A stretch of DNA of 64,000 nucleotides, from contig CM060880.1 in NCBI GenBank assembly GCA_030762935.1, positions 15,617,001-15,681,000 of the forward strand, written 5' to 3'. The notes under the pieces were generated by a model that saw only the letters and a list, made by a program, of their open reading frames with translations, ran no database searches and was not told the DNA's origin. Made by a program: the position numbers and the translations under genes. Of the stretch, positions 1-12,079 are shown piece by piece. The number at the start of each line of letters is the position of its first letter. Positions within the stretch are counted from its first letter, which is position 1. The DNA comes from Hymenopus coronatus. Its lineage: Eukaryota; Arthropoda; Insecta; Mantodea; Hymenopodidae.

Positions 1-194
1 GTAAGATTTTTTTCTTAGCTGGTTAAACAAAACAGTCAGCTTTCCTGAATAGATGCATAAATACTCACAATCCTTAAAAAATAAAAATGATAACCCAGAG
101 CATCAACATCAAAAGTTGGACATCACAACAGCTATTTGCAGGAAATGGGAAGCAGTTCAAATACACCATACCTAGTCTATTAGTGTAGGATTTA

Positions 195-335
195 CCTCAA
201 CATTTCATATCACATCCTTGCAAGATACCTAACTTAATATCAAATTTGGTATTTTACCGAAATCTCAGTATCAAATTTTTTGGTGGAATGCAAAACCTTC
301 TCTATACTCTATGTATTGTCCATGGAAATAGATAA
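195..335 (+). repeat. Dispersed repeat DR1, 3' end fragment
   Basis: Contains the DR1 end signature: a (c)cttgcaagatac word, then atatcaaatttggtatttta, then tatcaaattttttggtgga and a cttctctatactcta box. The same order occurs near 58.9-59.2 and 61.1-61.3 kb. Class of element unknown. Confidence 0.55.
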
Positions 336-3300
336 GAGCAGTGTAAACATGATGCACAGTGGCATCATCTTCCCCCATTCCTTGAACTGTGCAACTTGAC
401 TGCTCATAGTACTCATAAAAAAAGTAAAAATGCAATCTGTAACTTCTATAGAAAGTTTCTCTCAAAACTGGTAAGTAGTAAATAGTAAACAAATGTTACT
501 AATTTTGTCTAAATTCCCTCTATAAGGTTTTTTCTTATCCAAATGTAGCTAGGATTTGTAATACTATCAAAATACTATTTGTAATCCATATACAAAGCTT
601 TGTGAAAAGCTAAGATGAATGGGAGAAGTCACTAATTTGGTATGAATTAACCCCCTATAATGGAGAAGTTTTTGTAAACCAAATATAGTTAGGGTCTGTG
701 CATAGTACCAGAATGCTTCATTTAACCACTGTACAAAGTTTCATTCAAATCTGATTAATAGGAAAGAAGGTATTCATTTTTTCCAGCTAGATTCGCAAAT
801 CGTCCCACTGTGCCCTGTTCTCATAGATAAGTTTTGGTAGAAATTTCCATGCCAGGGAAGATACAGATCTTTCCAAAGCACATCCACTGCGCCTAGCCCA
901 ACTACCCTATAAGATGAAAGAGGGATACAAAAGGCTGAGGTAAAACATAATTCATCCCAGCACAAGGCTACCAACTGGGAAGTCAAAAATTATACCCAAA
1001 ACTTCCTGAATGTGAACCTCAGATGCCACTCTGCATGAGAAATGATCCTGTTGTTTAAAGGAATATGTATGTATCACAAAATAAGTATCGCTTTGTTTGT
1101 TTCATCAGTATCACTTTAGATGATTTTATTTCATCACAAAATAAAGGCTCTAGGTATAGAAAATAATTTTAAATTTAGCTGCTTAATAAGGCAAACAAGA
1201 GATACAAACTAATTCATACTGTCAACAGTCTCTTAGCAGTCAAACAGTATGAAGTATTTATTCTGGATATTCCTGGATTCTGCATTGGGTATTGGCAGAG
1301 GGAATAATCTTTGCTCTCTGTTCAAAATAAAACACAATTTTCTTACTGTGCTTTCCCATGGGTCTCCATATAGTACAATCTTAGTCATCTAAAATCACAA
1401 CAGCCAGTAACAAATTAGGAATTTAAAATAAAAAATGTTCCCAAAAAGAAATGCTATCTTGGGTACAGTCCTTTGAAAACTTGAAATAATAATATACCTG
1501 GAAAAGCTTGAGTCAATATTTCAAACAAAGGTATATTTTTATGCTAGAGGCTTTATAATTACTTGAGTAGCCCCAGCTCCACTTTTCTTATGCCAATAAT
1601 GTCTATTAGTGTATCAGTGCCAGTTATGTAGCTGCCAAGGGACACATTGAAAATTTGCAATGGTATTAATTATTCATTTCTTAATTGTAATTATAACCTT
1701 CACCACAAAATACAGTACAAAAATTGTTAAGTTATACATTTTTATGGTTTTATTTTAATGAAAGATAAAAGTGCTCTATACTAAACTGAGATCTGTTAGT
1801 GTAGTCATTATAAATGTATTTATTTATTTGTTGTTTTTTTTAGTTGCCTTGTTATTAGCCTTTGCCAAAGCGGTGAGTTTACAGAATTAAAAAATTAAAT
1901 GTTAGTGGTGTACAACTTTGATAAAAGCCTTGATTTTTATACATGCAAGGTTGACTGAACAGTTGCAAGTTCCATTATTTTTTTTTTTTTACTATTTATG
2001 AAATCTGTGTTAACAGGCAGTCAAAGTTTTACTTTCATATGGTTTCCTTTTTCATCTTGGTGACCATGAAATTCATGTTCTTTTATCATTCCACTATTAT
2101 TTGCTGGCATGCTACAACAAAATCAGTTGTATTTTCATGAAGGTCAGTGATGCTATGTTAGATGTATAATTCTTTACTGTCAAAGAGTTCTCTGAAGAAG
2201 TGTGTTGTGCAACAGCCGTGACAAAGAACCTTGAACAAATACAGACATCATCACCTAATGCAATTAATGGGTGGCAAATTACTTTGTCTAACCAGGCTGG
2301 TCACATCGGAAATGACTGAATTTGAAATGAGTGTACAAATGAGACCAGGGTCCATTAAGTTTAAAATTTACCCAACATTGTCTATGGAGAATAAACAAAC
2401 ACACAGATGAAAACTTAGATGGGAAACTCTCTACAATTGGTCATCTGTTTAGTATTTACTTTGTTATCTCCCATAACCATTCTCTTTACCAGCATGCAAT
2501 CTAATAGTAAATAAGACATTAACTTGCTATAAACTTAGTTCACGAGGGTGTGGCCATTTCCCACCATCTTAGCCATTCAGGTTCTTATTGCAATACTCAA
2601 TTACATATGTATTATTACTGGTAATTAAAACATTACATTACAATTATTAATTTATGTGTTTATAACAAATGAAAGCAAGATGATGTGCATAATAAAAGCT
2701 AAATGCGTACTGTTTCTGCAAGATGACATTGTTTTTTTGAGCTGATGAATAACAAGCAATATTAACTTTATTGCTAAGTCAATCTCTGATGAAATTAAAT
2801 TTGTCTGAAGCTGCCTTGCCCACTCAGGTGTAATGCTGAGCTAATAATTAGAGCTCTGACCTTCAAGGCTTTTTTGAAACTTGTACACCAGAAACTATTT
2901 CTTGAGCCAAAGAACCTAATCACATGCAAGAATGCCAACTTTGCAAAGCCAAGACATACTTGTTTTCAAACTTGCGATACTATACACATATTTGTGACTT
3001 TAAATTTAATGCAAAATCCTTTATCCTTCTTCTTCAACACTAAACCATCCAATGGCAAGTCCCTGAAGTTCAACATCTTTCACCTCATGCTCCTTAAAAC
3101 ATAAACGACTATATTATGTCAGTCTCACTAAAAATTAAAGTTTCTATGTTCACCACAATCACTTTTGGGAAATGTGGCTTTGAAGTTGTGACATCTTTGG
3201 CAAGGACCTTCCACAAATACTAGCAACTCATATCCACACACATCCGCACAAACACACACACATACATACACTTTTGTTGACACTTGTGTGGCACTCTTTT

Positions 3301-3810
3301 TGCCAACTCAGCATGTGTTCTGTTTATAACACAAAATAAACCCGAAAAAAGGACAAACAATTTTAAAGTAGAACACAAAATTGTGCTCTCTTTTCTTTAA
3401 CTGAAATGTTCTTATTGGCAAGAATGTTATATGTTTTCACATTGGGTGCCTTCTATGCAAAAGGATATTGCTGTTTCGCCAATTCCTTTAGTAATAACCC
3501 AGAGAAACACTAAATTCAGAATGCATGATTAAGTTGTTCTATGTGCAGTCCTAATTTACTATTTCATTTATGTGCCAAAACATTGCATTCTGGTTTTAAT
3601 TAGGGCTGGCCTAATTATCAACTTTTATTTGTTTGCAGGCACTTGCTTGTAAAATTTCTGATGGCTTACATAGCATATTAATGTAAAATATCCATTTTGA
3701 TAATTACAAACAGAAATATGTTCACAAGTATCCAGGCTTCTATCTGATATTGCTTTTAATAATCTTTCTCTGCTAATTTTAATTCTAAAAATATAGTGGA
3801 AGGAATTTTT
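336..3810. other. AT-rich intergenic stretch with no gene found
   Basis: This region is downstream of RhoBTB. It contains short ORFs only, with no recognisable domain, and apart from the duplication near 514-770 I see no element boundary. Confidence 0.5.
514..770. repeat. Diverged direct duplication, two units about 135 bp apart
   Basis: Two similar stretches start at about 514 (ctctataagg) and about 650 (cccctataatgg). Both continue with a lysine-codon-like run, an aaatgtag/aaatatag word, a (t)agga/ggtctgt word and tacaaag-ttt near the end. They look like an old tandem duplication or two pieces of one repeat. The rest of 336-3810 shows nothing I can name. Confidence 0.3.
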
Positions 3811-4339
3811 ATGAAATAGGGTGACCAGATTCTTCATTTTTCCTGTTGAAAGTGCAAGTAACAACAGATTATGCTATCGAATGGTTGGGTAAAGCAATGA
3901 CGTCATTCTGGTTAAGTTATTTTCCCTTTCTTGCCTTGAGTACTTTAAGAGTGGAAAGGGTAAATGAGAGGAATTGCATTCGAGTGCAGGGAATATAGAG
4001 GATGTTTATTACTTTACATATTTTTTCCACACTTTTAACTTTTCCAAATTTGTTTCATGATTGAGCTTATAATATGTAATGTTTTAAGGGCATCACAATA
4101 AAGCTTTTCAATAAAACATTCATTGTTATATCTCAGATGAGGAAACTACAAATTCAAAGTTTTGATTAAAAGAACTTGTGATCAGATGAAAAGTGTAATC
4201 CATGGTTTAAGATAGGAATACCTCAATATCATATTATTTATTATTGGATACAATTAACTAAAATTATAATGAAACAAGTCCTGATACTTAACACTTATTT
4301 TGGTTACTTGTTATTGTTTAATTCCCTTGCAATGGACAG

Positions 4340-5260
4340 CAATTTTAAAAAAACTAGAAGATGGAGAAAAAAGAAGATGCGACAGTATGAGCTTCCAAGA
4401 CGAACATCGTAGTGGTTGACCAAATGAGATTACCAGTTCAGAAATTGTAAAAGAAAATCCACAAAATGGTATTGGATGACCATTGAGTGAAAGTGTGCGA
4501 GCTAGCAGACATTGCAGTTCTGTACATCGCATACTCACTGAAAATTTGGATACGAGAAAGTTGTTTGCAAAGTGGGTGCCACGTTTGCTTACAATAGAAC
4601 AAAGAACAGAGTCATGAGGATGTTTCAGTCGAGTGTTTGTGAATGTTTCGCTGCAATAAAGCTGAGCTTTTGCGTCAATTCATAACATTGAATGAAACCT
4701 GGGTCCATCACTTCACACCTAAGACGAAGGAGCAATCAAAAGGAAGAATCGACTCCAAAGAAGGCGAAGACAGTTCTATCTGCAGGTAAGGTCATGGCGT
4801 CAGTTTTCTGGGAAGCACACAGGATAATTTTCATTGATTATCTCAAAAAAGGAAAAGTAATCAATGGCAAATATCATGCAAACTTGTTACAGCGTTTGAG
4901 TGATGAAATCGAGCAAAAACGGCTGCAATTAGTGAAAAGAAAGCTTTGTTTCATCAAGACAATGCACCAGCTCATATGTCCATTATCGCCATGGCCAAAA
5001 GTTGAATTGCTTCTTCATGCACCCTATTCGCCAGGTTTAGCCCCCTCAGATTATTTTCTGTTTCCAAACTTGAAGAAATAGCTTGGTGGTAGAAGATTTG
5101 TCAACAATGAAGAGGTGGAGTCTGCAGTTGATAGCTATTTTGCAGACCTTGATAGTTCTCACTATAAACAGGGTATCAAAGCTATTAAACTGCTGGGAAA
5201 AGTGTATCGAGCTGAAATCAGACTATGTAGAGAAATAAAGGTGTTTTTCCCCAACATTTT
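4340..5260 (+). pseudogene. Mariner transposase relic (broken)
   Basis: Plus-strand mariner-family transposase with several frameshifts and stops. In order I see KLFAKWVPRLLT (start of the linker, near 4555), NETWVHHFTPK (near 4690), SAGKVMASVFWEA and FIDYLKKGK (near 4780-4860), a DNAPAH box in another frame (near 4965), then YSPGLAPSDYFLFPNLKK and YFADLDSSHY. This is the classic D,D34D order. The first catalytic Asp (normally in DETW) reads Asn, so the copy is inactive even apart from the frameshifts. Terminal repeats were not identified, so the ends are approximate. Confidence 0.9.
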
Positions 5261-6696
5261 TGTGCTTTCTTTGCTAGGTAGGGTACTTCTTGGACAGCCC
5301 ACATATCTTATAAATAGACCCATGAAATTTCAGCTTTATAGCTTATATAGTTTTTGAGAAAGATATACTTTTATACATGAAAAGTAAACTTACAGGAATT
5401 GAAGGTTGAAGTTTCAGTTTAGTACTGAGCCATAAGAAGGGTTGTCAGTTGAAACAAGTAAGCCAATTCAAGCATAATATTTCCCTATGTGAACTTGGTT
5501 AGCCAAAAAGCTCATAAACAGAACTATACTCTTTAAGAAGAAATAACTTAAAATTTTTTATGCAACAAAGAAGTAAAAAATTACAATTTTTATGATTTTT
5601 GCAATTCCAGGGTCCCCTTAAGAAAGATATTATAGGAAAACTTCATGTAAGAGCAAGAACAGTAACTAGATTGTGATAGAGAGATAACTGGGAAAATGAT
5701 CTGTGTAAATGATGGATGGCAAGAATCATGGAGAATCAATATCTGTAATGCTACAGAAACAAAAACCAAAAGATAAAAAATGCAACTGATGTCAAAGAGA
5801 CACTTGGTGTTTGATAAAATGCTACTTAATGTATTATTTTATAATACTTTTGATCAATATGCCAAAATATATAATAGCTTTGTATATTTCTCTGGCACCG
5901 AGTTTTTGCTTTATCCTTTCAAGAACTCTGTTTTGTTATATAAAATTACATGAAGTTTTTTGTTCATTTTTTTTAATTTCAACTTCTTTTATGTACCTCA
6001 AATAACAAGTGTAAACTACCCTAACAGTTTAAATGAAAATGCAGGAAATATTGAACGTGCAGTAAGACAGCTTCAGACAGGAATAAGCATAACCTTTTTT
6101 TTTTTTTTTTTCAAGGAAATTAATAAAATACATGTATAAACCTCAATGTTTTTTGTGGTTAAGCCATATTTACACCCTACTCCTTGATTAATGCTTCAGA
6201 TGTTCTATAATGTGTATCAAAATAAGTTTTCACCTTAGATTGAAACAATTGTGTATCTAGGATAAAACAACTGTTAAAATCACTGTTAGTCTGAATTAAT
6301 AGAACATAGTTTGGTAAACAAAACCCAAACCAATGCAAAGAAAACAATAATTGTGCTATTGCACAACAGAATGAACTTTGTGATTGGTGACATAAATTCT
6401 GTGCATGTGAACTCCAAAAAAGTATACACATAACATTATTTATTTCCAGGAATATTCTTTCTTTATTGCTAGTCTTTTGGTTTCCCTGTATCAGGAGTTT
6501 TGAAATCTGGTCACCCTATTCTAGTGTATGCATCTGCAGTATTAGTGGGAATAAGTGTATTATATCAGCGCTGCATATGGCACTTATTCGGATAAGTACT
6601 GCACATAGTAGAACTGTATATTTGGCAATTGCGACCTTTTCCCAATATGAACTACATACACTTTTTTCACAGTCAGGAAGGAGCATGTCTCACAAA

Positions 6697-6702
6697 TTTA
6701 TT
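6697..6702 (-). terminator. Candidate RhoBTB polyadenylation signal
   Basis: On the minus strand AATAAA occurs about 250 bases after the RhoBTB stop codon, the first canonical signal on that side. It would give a short 3' UTR. The region is AT-rich, so the hexamer is weak evidence, and further AATAAA copies follow near 6.48 and 6.44 kb. Confidence 0.3.
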
Positions 6703-6948
6703 ACAAAAGATGTGCAACACATTCATGGCAGGTCCAAGTGGTTTCTGAAAGAATCAAAAGCTTCACATTCAGTGCATTTAGGAATCTCAAGAACACCAAG
6801 GGTTTGTGATAAGTGGTAAGCTGGGGGCCATCCATCACGCAGCCAATATCTGCAACATGAGTGCAGCCGCTCCAACGGCCCCAGTGAGCACCGCAACCAG
6901 CAGCACAAGTGCTAGTGGCCCAGCGCTGCGGTGCCCAGTGCAGTGTTG

Positions 6949-7168
6949 TCATACTGTCATCGTGCCCCCACCACTTGCTTCCTGTCCGCTGCCTCCCTGA
7001 TTACTGCTGCCTGCATTGCTGAGCAGCGTGCCTCGTTCTTCTCGACGTGACTTGCTGCCAGTGAAACACAAACACCCGGAATTGTTACGTCCCCTCTTCA
7101 AGGAGGGCTTTTCTTCTTTCTCACGCTCCATCACACACTTCTGGTAGTAATCATAGTCTTTCAGATAC
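6949..7168 (-). CDS. RhoBTB: RhoBTB exon G (C-terminal exon with stop)
   Basis: Terminal exon: one base completing the split Trp codon, then 72 codons and TGA at 6951-6949. The acceptor is tgtgcag. It opens with YLKDYDYYQK and MEREKEE, the RhoBTB C-terminal signature WYLKEEDHYQR-REREKE, followed by a basic segment (LKRGRNN, SKSRREER) and a Ser/Gly-rich tail ending in GGGTMTV. Vertebrate proteins also end in a basic then Ser-rich tail, but the residues differ. No CAAX box is present, as is usual for this subfamily. Confidence 0.93.
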
Positions 7169-7229
7169 CTGCACACAAAATCATCTCACTTCAGCTTCCT
7201 CATATTGTAACCTTCTTTTTTAACTTCTT

Positions 7230-7432
7230 TATTATGCATAGTAAATAGGGGAAGTGTTGCATTCCACTCACAAATTTGATACCAAGATTTCACTGGAAAT
7301 ACACATTGCAATTCCTTAAATTCAAGAAAAGCATTTTTATAAGGAGAGTTTATGTGTGAGAGAGCATGTAAGTGTGTGTGAACACAACTACACTTGTTAT
7401 GTTATATGTGTTCTTTACTCTGATAGTTAATG

Positions 7433-7502
<70 letters not shown>

Positions 7503-7625
7503 TACCTTTTTCTAAGAGTCATTGAAATGTGTATTTGCAGTGAACTCTCACTATCAAAATTTAGGTAGTATTCAATGCCTTCTCTACCTACTATGTATGT
7601 GGTAGAGAAAGAAATAAGACACCTA
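7230..7625. repeat. Two DR1 ends in inverted orientation around a CA microsatellite
   Basis: At 7230-7400 the DR1 end reads inverted (agtaaataggggaagtgtt, then a ttccactcacaaatttgat box). At 7500-7620 it reads forward (actatcaaaatttaggtag, then ccttctctacctactatg). The two halves are near reverse complements, with the CA run between them. Confidence 0.55.
7437..7499. repeat. (CA)n microsatellite, 63 bp
   Basis: Uninterrupted CA dinucleotides. Lies in the sequence just upstream of the last RhoBTB exon, in the intron between exons F and G. Likely polymorphic in length. Confidence 0.97.
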
Positions 7626-7799
7626 AACACTGAAGAATAATTTCTGAGGATAACTTTCCTTAGTCAAGGATTGCCATATAGGTACAGCCTTCTTAGCAAT
7701 CCAAATGGACAATGGTTAATATTGTATTTTTGTTTAATTGTCCCAGATAATCAGCATTGCCAGGTTATGAAGTCATTAAATACTGTGAATTTGATCAAT

Positions 7800-8321
7800 T
7801 CAGAGGGTTCTAGTGCTCCAAAAAAATGTATTAGAGCAATGTTCAAAATTGGAAGATGTGAATCTTGTAAGGAAGACTTTAAAAGAGAAGAAATGTCCAC
7901 TGCAGTGTCTTTGTACATATATGGAGTAAGTTGTGTGACAATTGCACAGATCAAAAACAAATAGGGAACTGCATAGTAATGACAAATTGGATCTACACCA
8001 AAATAGTCATAATATAAAATATATAAACAAAGATCCTTTGATAATTAGGTTCTATATACACAATAGACTGCCAATTGAAGTACAATGTGAAAATAACAGC
8101 TTTAAATTTAAACAAAGTGTAAAAAAATATCTTCTACACAATCCAGAATATAATATAAAGGATTTTTTAAACTGACCTACTGTCATTTTCAATCTTTTTG
8201 TACTCCTGCATATAACATTAATGATCCAAATTAATTGCAATTTTTAACTTTCTATCTTTGTACTTGACAATGCTTGAAACTTGTTTTTGAGTCTATGGGC
8301 AACAATTAAATTATTATATTA

Positions 8322-8358
<37 letters not shown>
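7800..8358 (+). pseudogene. LINE reverse-transcriptase C-terminus with (ATT)n tail
   Basis: Plus-strand relic of the last part of a non-LTR retrotransposon ORF2. It opens with KKCIRAMFKIGRCESCKEDF, a form of the LQKRAIR-I---ESCR-LFK motif found after the RT thumb. It then has LDLHQNSHNIKYINKDPL, the NRLPIEVQ box and FKFKQSVKKYLL near the end. Two reading frames are needed. After the stop (near 8175) comes about 140 bp of 3' UTR-like sequence and a run of ATT units (8322-8358), as expected for a LINE tail. Clade (CR1/Jockey-like) is a guess. It lies in the RhoBTB exon F-G intron in antisense orientation. Confidence 0.8.
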
Positions 8359-8359
<1 letters not shown>

Positions 8360-8487
8360 AGATAGTATCACTTTTTTGACAGTTATGAACCACTGTTTAC
8401 ACAAGATATCTGTAACTTGTTAGAATGTTTCTTCCTTTTTTAAATTACCAAGTATATTATGATGCAATAAACAGTATTGACAGTTAC

Positions 8488-8636
8488 CATACAGGAGGCC
8501 AGCGATGTTCACTAAGGTAATCCTGATTCTCAGGGTGCAGACTTCGGAGCAGTTTTGGAGACATTTTGCAGAGTTTGTTGTAGTTGGTACATAAATGACT
8601 CATGCACCAATCTGCAAGCTGATCGGCATTGTGCAA
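8488..8636 (-). CDS. RhoBTB: RhoBTB exon F (conserved C-terminal region)
   Basis: 49 codons plus two bases of a split Trp codon. The acceptor is gtttcag and the donor GTATG|gtaact. The translation includes LHNADQLADWC, HLCTNYNKLC and ENQDYLSEHRWPPV, equivalent to the family text QLADWCLHHICTNYN and NQEYFEKHRWPPVW. The Trp after PPV is completed by the first base of exon G. The exon falls below a 60-codon ORF cut-off, so automatic calling would miss it. Confidence 0.95.
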
Positions 8637-8675
8637 CTGAAACAAGCATTTCATTTTAATCAAAGCTAGAAGGAG

Positions 8676-8721
8676 GTGTCTCTATCTCTCTCCCCTCCCC
8701 CCCCCCTCTCTCTCTCTCTCC
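8676..8721. repeat. Pyrimidine-rich low-complexity tract (CT/C)
   Basis: tctctctcccc followed by a run of C and (CT)n. It lies on the intron side of the RhoBTB exon F acceptor. Confidence 0.9.
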
Positions 8722-8756
8722 TTTTAGATATGTCACTTCTGTTCCCATTCAAATTA

Positions 8757-8997
8757 TTCCTTGGCCCGCTTGGGTAGTGTGGTGGTAGCGTGTCTGCCTC
8801 ACATTCAACACGCCACGAGTTCGAATCTTGCTTAGGGTGAGTTACCCAGATAAGATTTTTTTCAGGGTTTTCCCTTATCCTGAGATGACGAATGGTGAAT
8901 AACTTTAAGCTCCATGGACTCGGAGATCATTTGAGCATCATTTCACCAATTTCATGCATCTCTGATATGACAGGTTAAAGGACATTAAACTAAAAAA
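8757..8997 (+). mobile_element. tRNA-derived SINE, family S1
   Basis: A tRNA-like head (tagtgtggtggtagcg as A-box region, gagttcgaatc as B box) is followed by a body with gggtgagttacccaga, a tttcccttatcctgagatga box, aggacattaaac and an A-rich tail. Short flanking duplication tattcctt is present at both ends (about 8749 and 9001). Three other copies of this family are in the window (10250, 33650, 41120). Confidence 0.85.
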
Positions 8998-10177
8998 AAC
9001 TATTCCTTCTCTTTCTTCCCTATAACATTGATCTAGGTACTTTTCACTTCTCCATTCCATTTTTATTTTACCATAACAGTTTGTGATTTCTTGTTTTTAT
9101 ACTCCCCACACCTCTTGTCTTTGCACAGTTTTTCACTTCTTTCCAGAATCCATTATAATTTGACTGAAATAATGCAACATTATAATGAATACTTAAAAGA
9201 TCTTAGATGTTGGCTAAAGCATTGAATATCAATTTTAAAAAAATCCATGTTCTAAAGCTTAGTTGTGCAAATTTGTACCCTGATTGGCCTTAGCCAAATA
9301 ATATAGTTTTATCTATAAGAACTTGAAAACAAAGGTTGGTTAGTTTTGGAAAGTTGTAAATTACTCTGATTTTGCCAGGTTCTATAGGGTAGTTCTACAA
9401 TATTTTGACCAGATATAAATTTCTACGTAAGAGGTTAAAAATATAGTAGTGGTGGTTTTAAAGATTAGTAAGGTATTCTGTAACTTTGTTAGTTAAAGTG
9501 TAATAAGTTTTCTCTATAAGGTAGAAGAATGTTAGTTTGTCTGTCAGGGGCTAAAATGGGTATCTAGCAAAACCTTTTTAATGTTGAGTATATTTTATTT
9601 TTGCCAGATTCTAAACCTGTCAAGTACCAAGTTTTGTACAAGTCATATCACAAGTGCTGCTTGATAACAAAGTTCAGTGAAAACAGAGGGAAATTTGTTA
9701 TGAACACAATGCATCCTCAATAATTGAATGTTCTTTATACCTTTGAGTTGTAATTAAAAAAACTGACATGTTTAGAATAAAGTTCCAAAAATTTCCTGTG
9801 ATATTCATATTCAGTGAAATGGATTGCAATGGGGTGAAATGAAGAACAGAAAAGAAAAATCAAAACTACCACAGTTTTAAATTTTTTTGGAACAAATGGG
9901 GCTTTTCAATTGTGAAAAAATTATCACAATTGATTAAATATTTTCTGAAATTACCTTGGTCATAAAAATGAATTTGTTCCACTTACCATTAATATTCCTA
10001 AGAAGTGAAGGAATGAAAAATGTTGTTACAAAATACACATTTAAAAAGCAATAAAAGTTTATTAATTAATTATATATTCTTTTTTATATGTGTTAATGTG
10101 ATTTATTCTTTGTATTTTTCTTACCACCTCACTAAAGGGTAGTCCCTACCTAGAGCTATATGCTCATCGGGACATTC

Positions 10178-10211
10178 TATGTAAATAAATAAATAAAATA
10201 AATAAATAAAA
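10178..10211. repeat. (AAAT)n microsatellite
   Basis: Repeated aaat units shortly upstream of an S1 SINE. May be the tail of an older element, because a tttttcttaccacctcacta word precedes it. Confidence 0.85.
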
Positions 10212-10249
10212 TTATCATGTGAAATATTTATAATAACAATAAATTACTC

Positions 10250-10463
10250 TAGCCCATCTCTGTAGTAAGGTAGAAGCGTGTCTGCCTCTTATTCAAGAGG
10301 TCCCGAATTCAAAACTCGGTTAGGGTTTTTATTGGGGGTTTCCCTTATCTTGAGAAGACAAATAAGTTCCAAAGACCCTGACCTCATTTGAGCTTCGTTT
10401 CACTGATTTCATTCATCATTCAATATGACCTACCATGATAAAGGACATTAAACTAAAAAAAAT
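10250..10463 (+). mobile_element. tRNA-derived SINE, family S1 (diverged)
   Basis: Same order as the copy at 8757: tRNA-like head gtaaggtagaagcgtgtctg, gaattcaaaactc as a decayed B box, ggtttcccttatcttgag, catttgagc, aaaggacattaaacta and A-rich tail. More mutations than the 8757 copy. Confidence 0.8.
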
Positions 10464-11479
10464 TATTCTACACAAAGCTCCAATACAAAGAATGTTTATA
10501 ATAAACCCCTCTATATTCCCTAAAATAGAGAAATAGTCTTTGTATCTTCCTGTATGTTTTGCACAAGATTTACATAAGGGCATTTTTATCTCAACTTGGA
10601 GCTATTATGTAAATAGAGTAGCCACATGAATTTCTACCATATTTTTGTGCACTATAGAACTGAAAATAGATTTAAGAAATACTGGAAATGAATATATGCA
10701 TTATTAGAAGTAGTATATCAGTTTATTTCAGCAATTAAAGCAGACATATATACAAGTTGATTAGCAGCTGAACTGTTTACTGTGTTTCAAATTATTTACA
10801 ATAACGCAGTGTAAAAGGGTAGTTCAGAAAGTTCTTGGCCTGTCACAGAGCTGGCAGCATTCAATTAACTCACTTTAGTCATCCTTTAAATACATTCGTT
10901 AGAGGATACATGAAATAGTCATATATGTCTAGAGATATTTATAACTCAGTCCACTTTGTATTTGCTACTCATTTCATATTCTTCTAGGTTTTAAAAATAA
11001 TTTTCTAATAAATACTTGCTAACCAATTTTAATATACATTTAATTTTAATGAGTTTTATGTCTTTAGGCATCTTATTAAATAGTTGCTTCTCTATACCTA
11101 TTACATCTCAAGCATTTAAAGTACCCTTAAGTGTAAATCTAAAATATCAGCTGTTTATGTTTTCTCCATTATCCTTAGTTGTTTGTTTTTTTGTGATAAT
11201 GAGGACATTGTTAGTTATGTTGGTTATATAAAATGTAATGTGATACATGTGCCTTCATTTCCTTAGTTTTATAATGTTACAAAGTGAAAAAGTTGTGATA
11301 TAATCCCAACCAATGTAAAAAGGAACTAGAATTCCATTTTGGAAGATTCTTCAGCATTATTTTCTATGGTATGAAGAACTGCACAATTTAAACAAGGCCA
11401 TGTTGAACATGTGTTAGTGCCATGAGAAAAGAAATATCCACAATGTCATGTGACATTGACAGACAAATGAAAATAAGTG

Positions 11480-12045
11480 AGCTTATTACTCTCATTTCAT
11501 TGCTGTATCTAGAGCATTTTGTATGAACATTTGCAGATGAGAAAGTTTACAGTGTGATAAGCATTGCAACTGCCAATTAGAAGTTCATCCACATGAACAT
11601 CTCACAGGACAAAGTTTAGACGAAACTTAGCTGTATTTTAGCATACTATTGACGAAACATGGATTTACCACCACATGCAGGAGAGAAGCAGCATCCAAAC
11701 AATGGGTCCAAGAGGGTAAAAGCACTCCAAAAAAGGGCAGGTTTGTTTCTTCAGCAGGAAAGGTAATGGCTACTCTTTTCTGAGATGCCAGAGGTGTGAT
11801 GTTGGTAGACTCCCTAGCAAAACCATCATTGGAGAGTACTATACCGCAGTTGAAGGCCACATGTTTGCATTTGTTAAATAAGAAAGTTAATCTCCACCTG
11901 GATAATACACACTGACACACACATACAATTCAACTGCAAGGTTGCATGATTTACACTTTGAACTGCTGCCACATGCAGCAGATTAACCAGACTTGGCTCT
12001 CAGTGACTCTTTTTCTTAAATCTGAAGAAATGGCTTGCTATACAA
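11480..12045 (+). pseudogene. Mariner transposase relic
   Basis: Plus-strand mariner relic. A TIDETWIYHH box near 11650 retains the first catalytic Asp. It is followed by STPKKGRFVSSAGKVMATLF with an in-frame stop and DARGVMLVDSLA. HLDNTH then stands where HQDNAPAH is expected (near 11895), with LHDLHFELLPH and DLALSDSFFLNLKKW at 11945-12030. Frames shift several times and the second box is damaged. Not part of RhoBTB, whose neighbouring exon lies 0.9 kb to the right. Confidence 0.8.
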
Positions 12046-12079
12046 ATATTTAACTCAAACGTAAACTTCATAAAACACA

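Noticed and set aside
6466..7000. Plus-strand ORFs of 117 and 64 codons near 6.5-7.0 kb
   Set aside because: They overlap the RhoBTB terminal exon in antisense or its 3' UTR and show no domain.
7427..7630. Minus-strand ORF of 67 codons ending in a Cys-Val run
   Set aside because: The last third is a translation of the CA microsatellite and the rest is DR1 repeat.
11627..11920. 97-codon minus-strand ORF
   Set aside because: Antisense of the mariner relic at 11480-12045.
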